The notes beneath the pieces were generated by a model that had not been told where the DNA came from, ran no database searches, and worked only from the letters and a program-made list of their open reading frames with translations. Position numbers and translations under genes: made by a program. Shown here piece after piece: positions 14,153-22,046 of a stretch of 25,984 bases of DNA; position 1 is the first letter of the stretch, and every line of letters begins with the position of its first letter. This DNA comes from a virus, in the IMG/VR virus record IMGVR_UViG_3300024514_000025, positions 1 to 25,984 of that record. One strand, given 5' to 3'.

Positions 14153-17059
14153 ATGCAAGAGATTATATCTCAAGAAGTTATCGAGAGCTTCTTGAACGGT
14201 TCTGACCCGGAAAGCTACATTGTTGGTGTTGAGTATGATTACATGGCCAACAAAATTTACAAAATTATACAAGACCCCATAAGAGGAAAATACGTCACTG
14301 AAGACACCTTCATACCATTTCTTTGGGCGGGTGATTTAAGTGAGTTCAATTTCTATGGAGGTAGTAAAGCCCTTCAAAAAAAGAAAATGGGTGAGTATGG
14401 TATTTTAAGCACCAAACTTCAAACTGGCGAAAATGAAAGATTGGAAGCCGGCTTAAAGTACATGGTTAAAAGTACCAAGGGTTACCAAGAACTTATTAAA
14501 TTTTTTAAAGATGGTGGTATTGATCCTTGGGGAGAAAATTTCAAATCTCAGTTTATTATTTTAACGCCGGTAGAACAATACCTTATTCAAAAGAAAAAAA
14601 GATTATTCAAAGGTATTGAAGATTATAATGAAGTTCATAGAATGGTATTCGATATTGAGACAACGGGTCTTGATCCGTTGAATGATAAAATCATTTTAAT
14701 TGGAATCAAAGATAATCGCGGTTATAGAAAACTATTGGATGCATATGGTGAAGATGGTGAGAAAAAATGTATCGAAGAATTTTTCAAAATTATAAAAGAC
14801 CTTAAACCAACGATTATTAGTGGTTACAATTCTGCAGCATTTGACTTACCATTCATAATGAAAAGAGCAGAGTTACTTGGTGTGGATATCAAAAAAGCTA
14901 CTCAAATTTTTACAAAAAGTGGTATCAAAACAAAAGAAGGTGTTTTAAAATTAGCAAACGAAGTTGAGCCATATACACAATATGTTTTATGGGGATTCAG
15001 CATGGTTGATATTGCACACTCTGTTCGTAGAGCACAAGCGATTAATTCTGAAATTAAATCTTGGGGATTAAAGTATATCACAAAGTATCTAGAAAAAGAA
15101 AAACCAAATCGTGTGTACGTTGATGGTGCTTTCATTTCTAAAATTTATTTGGATAACGAAAGTTATTACATAAACCCTAAGACAGGAAAATATAAAAAAA
15201 TTGGCGAGCCGGGAACAGATGGTTTATTAGAAAAATACCCTGGTAAATATGAAGTTTGGCCGGGTAGAAAAATTGTAGAACAATATCTTGACGATGACTT
15301 GTATGAAACAATGATTGTTGATGATTCATTTAGTCAATCTACGTTTTTACTTTCTAAAGTGATCCCAACAACATACGAAAGGATCGCAACAATGGGTACA
15401 GCAACTCTTTGGAAAATTCTAATGTTAGCTTGGTCTTATGAAAATGATTTAGCTGTACCACTTAAAGATGAGAAGAGAAGTATCACTGGTGGTTTATCAA
15501 GATTATTGACAGTTGGTTACTCAAAGAACATTGTTAAGTTTGACTATGCATCACTTTACCCGTCAATTCAACTTGTGTACGATGTATTTCCGGATTGTGA
15601 TATTATGGGTGTACAGAAATCAATGTTAAAGTATTTTCGTAACATTCGTATTTTATACAAAAGATTAGCCGCGGAATTAAAAGATAAAGATCCGGTACAA
15701 GCTGAGATGTATGATAGAAAGCAGTTACCAATTAAAATTTTTATCAACGCGTATTTTGGATCGTTGTCAGCACCACAGGTATTTCCATGGGGAGATATGA
15801 ATATGGGTGAGATGATTACCTGTACTGGTCGTCAGTGTTTAAGAATGATGATTATGTTCTTTATGAAAAAAGGATATAAACCTCTTGTAATGGATACTGA
15901 TGGTGTTAACTTTGAAACACCTGAAACTATTAACGAGCACAAATATATTGGTAAGGGTAATAACGAATTAGTTGAGGCTGGTAAGGAATATAGTGGTGTT
16001 GAGGCAGACACTGCAGAATTCAATGATTTGTTTATGAGAAATGAAATGGGCTTGGACATTGACTATATGGCGCCGGCTTGTATTAATGTTTCTCGTAAAA
16101 ATTATATTATTAAGCTTATCAAGAAAGGTAAAGAAAAAATAAAACTAACTGGAAATACAATTAAATCTAAAAAGCTTCAGCAATATGTTGTTGAGTTTTT
16201 AGATCAAGGATTAGTTCATTTACTTAATGGTGACGGTGTTGAATTTTTAAACTTGTACTATGAAACAATTGAAAAAATTTATAACAAGCAAATACCATTA
16301 ACAAAAATTGCAAATAAGGCGCGTGTTAAACAAAGTGTAGAAGATTATAAAAAGCATTGTAAAAAAGTAACTAAATCTGGTGCTGCAATGTCAAGACAAG
16401 CTCACATGGAATTGGTTCTTGAAAACAATTATCCAGCAACTTTGGGTGAAACAATTTACTATGTTAATAATGGTACTAAAAAAGGCGATGGGGATGTTCA
16501 AAAATTAACAAAGCCAACAAAAAAACAACAAGAGGAATATTTTGCAAAACATGGCAAACCTCTACCAGCTGATTATATTCAAATTAATTGTTACATGATT
16601 ACGGAACGTGATTTGGTTAACAATCCTGATATGACAGGTGATTATAATTCTGCGAGGTATATCAGTATCTTTAATAAAAGAGTTGAGCCGTTGTTAGTTG
16701 TTTTTAAACCAGAGATTAGAGAAGATATATTAATAGATGACCCATCAAAGCGAATCTTCTTTACAAAAAAACAATGTGAATTGGTTTCAGGATATCCATT
16801 AAAAACAGAAGGTCAAGATAGTCTAGATGAAGTAATGACATTATCTGATGGCGAAGTTATGTTCTGGAATAGAATTAACAAAGACCCGTTTTTTATGTAT
16901 GTTGAGGACAGCTTAAAACATGTTGATCAGAAGTGGATAGAATACAATAGAAAGGTTGTTTCTTTCCAGGCTGAAAGTATCAAAGAGAAGCACGAGGAGG
17001 ATGAAATGATCGAAAGAAACTCTCACGATTATGCATTACATGCTGCTATACCAGATTAA
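14153..17059 (+). CDS. Family B DNA polymerase with 3'-5' exonuclease (gp43-like)
   Basis: Replicative DNA polymerase of the phage, 968 residues (T4 gp43 has 898). The exonuclease domain shows Exo I FDIETTGLDP (166-175), Exo II GYNSAAFDLP (224-233) and Exo III YLDDD (378-382), so proofreading residues are intact. The polymerase domain shows motif A FDYASLYPS (463-471), motif B KIFINAYFG (528-536) and motif C VMDTDGV (579-585). Motif C has Gly after the DTD aspartates where most family B enzymes have Ser. It stands alone on the plus strand between the fibre module and a minus-strand pair. No TATTTATA precedes it, consistent with different timing from the morphogenesis genes. Its stop codon overlaps that of the convergent neck gene. 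Confidence 0.95.
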   Translation: MQEIISQEVIESFLNGSDPESYIVGVEYDYMANKIYKIIQDPIRGKYVTEDTFIPFLWAGDLSEFNFYGGSKALQKKKMGEYGILSTKLQTGENERLEAGLKYMVKSTKGYQELIKFFKDGGIDPWGENFKSQFIILTPVEQYLIQKKKRLFKGIEDYNEVHRMVFDIETTGLDPLNDKIILIGIKDNRGYRKLLDAYGEDGEKKCIEEFFKIIKDLKPTIISGYNSAAFDLPFIMKRAELLGVDIKKATQIFTKSGIKTKEGVLKLANEVEPYTQYVLWGFSMVDIAHSVRRAQAINSEIKSWGLKYITKYLEKEKPNRVYVDGAFISKIYLDNESYYINPKTGKYKKIGEPGTDGLLEKYPGKYEVWPGRKIVEQYLDDDLYETMIVDDSFSQSTFLLSKVIPTTYERIATMGTATLWKILMLAWSYENDLAVPLKDEKRSITGGLSRLLTVGYSKNIVKFDYASLYPSIQLVYDVFPDCDIMGVQKSMLKYFRNIRILYKRLAAELKDKDPVQAEMYDRKQLPIKIFINAYFGSLSAPQVFPWGDMNMGEMITCTGRQCLRMMIMFFMKKGYKPLVMDTDGVNFETPETINEHKYIGKGNNELVEAGKEYSGVEADTAEFNDLFMRNEMGLDIDYMAPACINVSRKNYIIKLIKKGKEKIKLTGNTIKSKKLQQYVVEFLDQGLVHLLNGDGVEFLNLYYETIEKIYNKQIPLTKIANKARVKQSVEDYKKHCKKVTKSGAAMSRQAHMELVLENNYPATLGETIYYVNNGTKKGDGDVQKLTKPTKKQQEEYFAKHGKPLPADYIQINCYMITERDLVNNPDMTGDYNSARYISIFNKRVEPLLVVFKPEIREDILIDDPSKRIFFTKKQCELVSGYPLKTEGQDSLDEVMTLSDGEVMFWNRINKDPFFMYVEDSLKHVDQKWIEYNRKVVSFQAESIKEKHEEDEMIERNSHDYALHAAIPD

Positions 17060-18171
17060 ATAACGTTAAATGGATTTGTCATAGGTCTGAACTTGAGGGC
17101 CTTATTAAGGTTCTCAGCTTCATTGCCTTTTCTTTCAAGCATTTTGTCTGGACGAAGTCTTTCAAGTCTTAACATCAATTCTTCATTTAGCTTAAGTCTC
17201 TCATCTTTAGCTTCTGTAAGAAGAGATGTGTAGTCTAATTTAACATCGCTATCTGGTACTTTTAAATCGCCAGAGAATTTACCATAGATTCTACCTAACG
17301 CTTCTTTGCAATAAGTCATTAGATATTTTCTAACCCAGTTTTGCGCCGGTCTATTTAATTCGTCCCATTGAAGTTGATCCATCACAACGTCTGATGGCAA
17401 TCTAACTACATCTTTATTTTCTTTTAAACAGGTGTCTCTATCGAAAGTATCATAATACCAATACCAAACTTTAATATTATTGTTTTGTATCGAACCAAAA
17501 TCATATTTACCGCCTGGTACGTTCATTAAGTGTACATATTTTATACCATTTGGTCCAGCTGTTATTCTATATGTTAAATCCCCGCCAATTAAACGGTTTT
17601 TTATATTTCTATCTTGCATTCTTAATAACAAATCAAATGCTGGCAATAAGAAGTAAGACCCTGAAGCGCCAACTTGGGCAAAACCACCCACACCACCAAA
17701 ACCAACACCACCAAGACCACCAAAACCACCTAAGAATGGGTCAACAATTGAATCAGTTAGCTCAGCTCTTGAAAACCAAAGTAATTCATTTATTTCTCTT
17801 CCGGCTGGTATTTCATAAATTTGTTTATTGCGCTCTAGGGTTATATAATCTTTTTTTAATTCCCACGGCCCCCCTGCTTGTAGACCAACGATTTTCGAGT
17901 AAGAATAGGTATATTGAGTTTCGTAATTAATATCTCTAGTAGTAAAAGCTTTTGTTAAAGATTGTGTGTCTACATCTAATCCAGCTAACGCTGACCATTG
18001 AGATTCGATAAGCCAATCATTAACTAGTTGCTCATATTCACTTACAGATATTTCAAGGAACGAGTCCATTTGCTCTTCTGTTAATTCAACACCTCTAACT
18101 GGCATACCCAAAAGGTGTAATATCTGACTATAAAGTTTTTCTTTTTCTGGTGCGCTTATAACAGTACTCAT
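17056..18171 (-). CDS. Neck protein, gp13-like
   Basis: The 371-residue protein starts with EKEKLYSQILHLLGMPVRGVELTEEQMDSFLEISVSEYEQ-type sequence (residues 9-47). The 'LG-x-P-V, then V-E-L-T-x-E-Q' pattern, leading into a helix ending in Tyr, is what I know from T4-type gp13 neck/head-completion proteins, which join the filled head to the tail. It is longer than T4 gp13 (309). An unusual glycine-rich insertion (PFLGGFGGLGGVGFGGVGGF, 145-164) is followed by a hydrophobic stretch. The region WYWYYDTFDRDT (about 233-244) and the basic helical C-terminus follow. It is convergent with the polymerase gene and preceded by TATTTATA 30 bases upstream. Genes in gp14- and gp15-like positions lie beyond the helicase, which supports the call. 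Confidence 0.6.
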   Translation of the reverse strand: MSTVISAPEKEKLYSQILHLLGMPVRGVELTEEQMDSFLEISVSEYEQLVNDWLIESQWSALAGLDVDTQSLTKAFTTRDINYETQYTYSYSKIVGLQAGGPWELKKDYITLERNKQIYEIPAGREINELLWFSRAELTDSIVDPFLGGFGGLGGVGFGGVGGFAQVGASGSYFLLPAFDLLLRMQDRNIKNRLIGGDLTYRITAGPNGIKYVHLMNVPGGKYDFGSIQNNNIKVWYWYYDTFDRDTCLKENKDVVRLPSDVVMDQLQWDELNRPAQNWVRKYLMTYCKEALGRIYGKFSGDLKVPDSDVKLDYTSLLTEAKDERLKLNEELMLRLERLRPDKMLERKGNEAENLNKALKFRPMTNPFNVI

Positions 18172-18201
18172 TAAAATAGCTTTTACTAATAAATACCAGA
18201 T

Positions 18202-18209
18202 TATAAATA
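18202..18209 (-). promoter_or_regulatory. TATTTATA element before the neck gene
   Basis: The element lies in the gap between the helicase and neck genes, 30 bases before the neck ATG, within an 18-base stretch (18199-18216) that is repeated exactly on the plus strand after the tube gene (25681-25698). It is co-directional with both neighbours, so orientation can be assigned as TATTTATA in the direction of transcription. Confidence 0.5.
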
Positions 18210-18212
18210 AAA

Positions 18213-19964
18213 CTATAATAAGTTCTTAAGTAATTCGCTAGCAAACGTATCTCCATATTCGCCATCACCCATTACTTGGTCAATAATATTCTTCTTTTTC
18301 TGAAGTATGTTGTACACTTGGATTTCAATCGTGTTGTCGAACACTGGATAATAAACTAAAACGCTTTTAGTTTGTCCATGTCTATAAGCCCTATCCTCGG
18401 CTTGTGAATGGTGGGCAGGTACAAATGACAGATCGTTCATTATAACCCCCTCAGCCGCCGTTAAAGTAATCCCTACACCACCTGCAACTATGTTGGAGAT
18501 AAAGACTTTTATTTTATCATTTGTTTGAAATTTATCAACACTTTCTTGTCTTTTATCTTTACTCATTCTACCATCTAAAATTACAGAGTTCTTTTTGTAT
18601 TTTTCATGTAACGCGTCTAGGCTTGCAGTAAAATTTGTAAACACAATGACTTTTTTATTTTGCTCAATAAACTTATCAATCAATTCACAAGTGTATGGTA
18701 TTTTTTCCATGGCAATTAATTGTCTAATATTCATTAAACGATTAAGTGTTACCGATATACTTTCTTTTTGTTTGTTTTCAGAAGATATTCTTATAAAGTC
18801 TTCTAATTCATTATCATAAAATTTACTTTGAAGCTCTAGATAAACAGGGGTAATTATCTTTTCTGGTAAATCCAAGATGTCAGTCTTCATTCTTCTTAAA
18901 ACAAGATTTTTAGTCTTTTCCCTTAATTCATCTAGATTGGATGCTCCGCTAGTATTCCAAACTTTTCTATTCCCAACTCTAAATTGATATCCGGCGCAAT
19001 ATCTTCTAACATAACTCTGCCAGTTAAGAGCCAATGGTGATTCAACAATTTTTAATAAGTTATAATAGTTAATAGGTCTAGAGGTCATTGGTGTACCTGT
19101 TAGTAACCAAACTTTAGGAATTATACCTAATATATCGTTTAACAATTTTGTTCTTTGTGCAGTAGCATTTGAAATATAATGTGCTTCATCTACAATAGCT
19201 AAATCAAAACCATTATTTGCTATTAACTTATACGCTTCGCTATCTTCACTTTTATCTGTTGTGTGAAAGTTTTTAAGGATATCATAATTGATAATGTAGA
19301 AATCAAAAGTGGAACCCCACTTTCTACCTTCAATTACTAATATCCTTCTGTCAGTATAATTTTTTATCTCCCTTTCCCAGTTTATTTTTAATGTTGCTGG
19401 ACAAACGATTAAGATTTTTTTAGCCCCACTTTCTAAAGCAGCAATAACCGCTGCGGTAGTTTTACCAAGCCCCATATCATCAGCAAGAATGAACTTATCG
19501 TTTGCTAATAACTTTTCAATGGCTTCTTTTTGGTGGTCCATTGGAGGTCTATTGTCATATGGGCTATAATCAATAGTTCTATTTAATTTTTTCTCTTCCG
19601 GTATAATAGCAATTTTAGGAACCCAAAAAGCGTGAAGTATATCACCGTCTACAACCTTACCCCATATATGATACGCTTTATCTGTTTCACATAATAATTT
19701 TTCAACCCATATTTGTTCGGGGGCAACAGGTAACAATCTATCTTCTCTCATTTTTTCAGCAAAAGAAGAAAAGACCTTAACCCATTTCCTAGCAACCTTA
19801 GGTATTACTTTTTCATATTTTATAACATAATCTGCTTGAGGTCTACTCAAGGAATAGTTTTTAAGTTCTAAAACTTTTCTTTTTAAATCTAAAAGATGGT
19901 TGTTAGAACCCGCATATGAAAAAAGTATCTCTCTCGCTACAATTTCTGGTATTTTAGTTTCCAT
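18213..19964 (-). CDS. SNF2-family (SMARCAL1-like) DNA helicase/translocase
   Basis: The 583-residue protein is a superfamily 2 ATPase of the SNF2 type. Visible motifs are Walker A ADDMGLGKT (161-169), Walker B DEAH (259-262), TGTP motif III (289-292), GGVGITLTAAEGVI (495-508, motif V) and QAEDRAYRHGQ (521-531, motif VI with the arginine fingers). The N-terminal 130 residues are a substrate-targeting part with no familiar signature. In T4-like phages the comparable role of remodelling branched replication and recombination intermediates is filled by UvsW; SNF2-type annealing helicases can do similar work. This is inferred, not shown. Transcription is leftward, away from the tail genes, and the gene is followed 41 bases later by the neck gene. 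Confidence 0.9.
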   Translation of the reverse strand: METKIPEIVAREILFSYAGSNNHLLDLKRKVLELKNYSLSRPQADYVIKYEKVIPKVARKWVKVFSSFAEKMREDRLLPVAPEQIWVEKLLCETDKAYHIWGKVVDGDILHAFWVPKIAIIPEEKKLNRTIDYSPYDNRPPMDHQKEAIEKLLANDKFILADDMGLGKTTAAVIAALESGAKKILIVCPATLKINWEREIKNYTDRRILVIEGRKWGSTFDFYIINYDILKNFHTTDKSEDSEAYKLIANNGFDLAIVDEAHYISNATAQRTKLLNDILGIIPKVWLLTGTPMTSRPINYYNLLKIVESPLALNWQSYVRRYCAGYQFRVGNRKVWNTSGASNLDELREKTKNLVLRRMKTDILDLPEKIITPVYLELQSKFYDNELEDFIRISSENKQKESISVTLNRLMNIRQLIAMEKIPYTCELIDKFIEQNKKVIVFTNFTASLDALHEKYKKNSVILDGRMSKDKRQESVDKFQTNDKIKVFISNIVAGGVGITLTAAEGVIMNDLSFVPAHHSQAEDRAYRHGQTKSVLVYYPVFDNTIEIQVYNILQKKKNIIDQVMGDGEYGDTFASELLKNLL

Positions 19965-20003
19965 ACAGTATATAATATAAGTAATTCTAAATACTTTATA
20001 AAC

Positions 20004-20011
20004 TATTTATA
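20004..20011 (+). promoter_or_regulatory. TATTTATA element four bases before the 20016 gene
   Basis: It is located in the 51-base divergent gap between the helicase (minus) and the gp14-like gene (plus). The same AAACTATTTATA dodecamer precedes the 13693 gene with the same four-base spacing. Read on the other strand it is TATAAATA, 39 bases before the helicase start, so it might work both ways. Confidence 0.5.
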
Positions 20012-20015
20012 GGGT

Positions 20016-20528
20016 ATGAGCAATAAACTACCCATAACTAGATTAAGTAAATTCTTTTCAGAAGAAGACTTTAATTTACAAGTTCAAATAGGTCAAGAAT
20101 ACCTACATGGTGATTTAAATCAAAAACTTGTCCTTTATAGAGTCGATAGACAGAAAACAGATAAGGACGATGTTTACGGGGAAGTTGGGCAGGACGAGAT
20201 AAAATATTTCCCACCTATAGAATTTAATGCACTTGTTAAAGTTGAGGCACCCAAAAACTCAAGTTATAAAGGTGGTATGTTAAGATACCTAGAACCAGGT
20301 AATCTAATATTGTCTGTTTACATTAGACATTTAGAGGAACTTGGTGTGGATATAAAATATGGTGATTATATTGGTTATCCAGAATCGGAAAATAAAATAA
20401 GATATTATACTGTAACTAATGATGGTAAGGTCACTTCGGATAACTCACATCATTTATTTGGTTATAAACCATATTACAGAACTATTACTTGTGCTATAGC
20501 ACAAGATCAAGAATTTAGAGGAGTATAA
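20016..20528 (+). CDS. Neck/head-tail connector protein, gp14-like by position
   Basis: The 170-residue protein is mostly beta-structured. A short N-terminal helix (RLSKFFSEEDFNLQVQIGQEYL, about 9-30) is followed by strands including EIKYFPPIEFNALVKVEAPK (about 61-80), YLEPGNLILSVYIRHLEELGVDIKYGDYIGY (about 91-121) and YRTITCAIAQDQEF at the end. The 'PGN-L-x-x, then GDYIGYPE' arrangement recalls connector proteins of T4-like phages such as gp14, but it is shorter than T4 gp14 (256). The assignment leans on synteny: it is followed one base later by the gp15-like gene and then by sheath and tube, as in the T4 13-14-15-18-19 order. A virion role is likely; the exact identity is uncertain. Confidence 0.5.
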   Translation: MSNKLPITRLSKFFSEEDFNLQVQIGQEYLHGDLNQKLVLYRVDRQKTDKDDVYGEVGQDEIKYFPPIEFNALVKVEAPKNSSYKGGMLRYLEPGNLILSVYIRHLEELGVDIKYGDYIGYPESENKIRYYTVTNDGKVTSDNSHHLFGYKPYYRTITCAIAQDQEFRGV

Positions 20529-20529
20529 A

Positions 20530-21765
20530 ATGGGAATACCTAAAAGAAAAACAGACATTCAGATTTACAAAGGTAAAATCTTAACAGAAAGAAGAGAAGA
20601 GTTATTAGACAAAATAACAAAATCAGATTCTTATCTCCCTGATTCTGTTTTACATGACGATTTGGATGCTGGTATGTTAGAATTCGTAAAAAAGAATTTT
20701 GTTGTTATATCTGATGGTAAGAAAATACCAGTAATTCCAAAAATCTTAACTATACAAAGATGGGCCCAAATTATGAACACTTGGGAGTTTTCAGATTCCG
20801 ATGGTAACTTACAAGTACCGTTTGTTGGGGTAATTAGAAGACCGGACGTTCAGCCAGGCACAAACCCGTCAATTGTTAGGACAATACCTGAAAGGTTACA
20901 ATTTCATTATGCGTCTGTTGCAACATGGAATGGTAATCAAATGGGGGCAGACATATATAAAATACCACAACCTGTTCCTGTTGACATCACTTTTGAGGTT
21001 ACGATTGTATGTACAAAGCTTAGAGAATTAAATAGATTTAATAAAATTATACTTCAAAAGTTTGCTTCTAGACAAGCCTATACTATGGTTAAGGGACACT
21101 ATATTCCAATTATTATGGATAAGGTGGAAGACAATTCGCCAATTGAACAGATAGATGGACGTAGATTCTATCTTCAGAATTATCAATTTACAATGTTGGG
21201 ATTCTTAATAGATCAAGAAGAATTTGAGGTTAAGCCGGCTGTTAGTAGATTTTTCTTAATGACTGAATTTGCTAAAAATACAAATTTCCAAAAGAAATAT
21301 ATTAATAAAAGAATTGATATTACCGTTGGTACCTTTATTGCAGATGGTATGCAAACCGCATTTAGCGTTGGTGAAAGTATTAGTATGTTGTTTAATGTTT
21401 CGATTAACGGTTTATTACAAGAAAGAGATGTTGATTTTTTTCACATAGCAGGTACATCTAAAATAACATTCGCATCACCACCTTTGGAGGGGAGTACTGT
21501 TACTATAACATATTTTAAAGGTAGAAATAGTGTTTTTGTCGATAGCTATGGTAAAACATTACAGGTAGCTACCGAATATTTTAACTATGACGGCAGTTCT
21601 TTAATTTTTACTTTAAATAACGCGATTGACAGTATTGTAAGTTTGGATATAAATGGTCTAGTTGAAGAAGAGGGTCAAGGCTTTGATGTTAGCTCCGCCA
21701 CTCAGGTTAAATTGAATTTCTCACCCACATTGGGCTCTAAGATAGGGGTTACTTACGTATATTAA
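20530..21765 (+). CDS. Tail completion protein, gp15-like, with two C-terminal beta domains
   Basis: The 411-residue protein combines two parts. Residues 1 to about 245 include PVPVDITFEVTIVCTKLREL (148-167) and LQKFASRQAYTM (175-186), which resemble the proximal tail completion/sheath-terminator protein gp15 region where PVP(Y/V)D leads into a strand and a helix. Residues 268-330 and 348-411 are two related modules: D-G-x-x-T-F-x-V, then V-S-I-N-G-L-x-x-E-x-D-V-D-F, then T-I-T-Y-F-K in the first, and V-S-L-D-I-N-G-L-V-E-E in the second. Such beta-sandwich modules are common decorations of phage tail proteins. The gene follows the gp14-like gene by one base. Its stop codon interlocks with that of an antisense small gene (TTAA, 21762-21765). 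Confidence 0.6.
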   Translation: MGIPKRKTDIQIYKGKILTERREELLDKITKSDSYLPDSVLHDDLDAGMLEFVKKNFVVISDGKKIPVIPKILTIQRWAQIMNTWEFSDSDGNLQVPFVGVIRRPDVQPGTNPSIVRTIPERLQFHYASVATWNGNQMGADIYKIPQPVPVDITFEVTIVCTKLRELNRFNKIILQKFASRQAYTMVKGHYIPIIMDKVEDNSPIEQIDGRRFYLQNYQFTMLGFLIDQEEFEVKPAVSRFFLMTEFAKNTNFQKKYINKRIDITVGTFIADGMQTAFSVGESISMLFNVSINGLLQERDVDFFHIAGTSKITFASPPLEGSTVTITYFKGRNSVFVDSYGKTLQVATEYFNYDGSSLIFTLNNAIDSIVSLDINGLVEEEGQGFDVSSATQVKLNFSPTLGSKIGVTYVY

Positions 21766-21920
21766 TCCTCTCCGTAAATGTCAGTTTTTTTGGGTTTAAC
21801 GATTTCTTCAATCATTTTTTCCAAAACTTTATAAATTTTTAAGCCTTTCTTATCACAATAGTTTTTTAACATTTCGTGGTGCTTTTCACTGATTTTTACG
21901 TTTTTACTTTTCTTTTCCAT
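21762..21920 (-). CDS. Ribbon-helix-helix-like small DNA-binding protein
   Basis: A 52-codon frame runs from the ATG at 21918-21920 to a TAA at 21762-21764, too short for many gene callers. The product reads MEKKSKNVKISEKHHEMLKN for the first 20 residues, then a Cys-Lys-Lys-Gly turn and a helix with YKVLEKMIEEIV (30-41). A basic N-terminus, a short strand (KNVKIS) and two helices separated by a glycine turn are the arrangement of MetJ/Arc/CopG-type repressors, and the strand residues would contact DNA in the major groove. It lies antisense between the gp15-like and sheath genes, with sense TATTTATA 39 bases upstream and repeats that could be its own operator. A role in repressing or timing neighbouring tail genes is inferred. 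Confidence 0.65.
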   Translation of the reverse strand: MEKKSKNVKISEKHHEMLKNYCDKKGLKIYKVLEKMIEEIVKPKKTDIYGED

Positions 21921-21926
21921 GGTTAA

Positions 21927-21954
21927 AGATAAATAACTATCTAAAAAGATAAAT
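21927..21954. repeat. AGATAAAT direct repeats and AGATA/TATCT inverted repeat
   Basis: AGATAAAT occurs at 21927-21934 and 21947-21954, exactly 20 bases apart (two helical turns). The first copy also forms an inverted repeat with TATCT (21938-21942). The repeats lie between the small regulator start and its putative promoter, a usual place for an autoregulatory operator. Function is inferred from position and spacing only. Confidence 0.35.
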
Positions 21955-21959
21955 TAGGA

Positions 21960-21967
21960 TATAAATA
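21960..21967 (-). promoter_or_regulatory. TATTTATA element before the ribbon-helix-helix gene
   Basis: Located in the 126-base gap between the small regulator gene and the sheath gene, 39 bases before the regulator start when read on the minus strand. The sheath gene on the other side has its own variant, TATTTATT (22003-22010), 36 bases before its ATG. Confidence 0.4.
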
Positions 21968-22002
21968 CGAAAAAATCCAGAAATCTTTGCTGAAAACAAA
22001 GA

Positions 22003-22010
22003 TATTTATT
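22003..22010 (+). promoter_or_regulatory. TATTTATT promoter-like element before the sheath gene
   Basis: One-base variant of the recurrent octamer, 36 bases before the sheath ATG and adjoining a 7-bp hairpin (ATCTTTG 21983-21989 with CAAAGAT 21997-22003). The 36-base distance matches the 37-base leaders of the tube and PhoH genes. The variant octamer also occurs inside coding sequence, so on its own it is weak evidence. Confidence 0.35.
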
Positions 22011-22046
22011 TGATAAGAATAAAATTAATTAACCAAACATTTATCA

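Noticed and set aside
17550-17930. 126-codon plus-strand frame rich in His and Gln
   Set aside because: It is the antisense image of the glycine-rich part of the neck gene; the composition follows from the ACCACC repeats.
20520-20526. AGGAG-like Shine-Dalgarno before the gp15-like gene
   Set aside because: It is formed by the Arg-Gly-Val codons ending the previous gene, and such sequences are absent before most other genes here, so it is weak evidence for SD-driven initiation.
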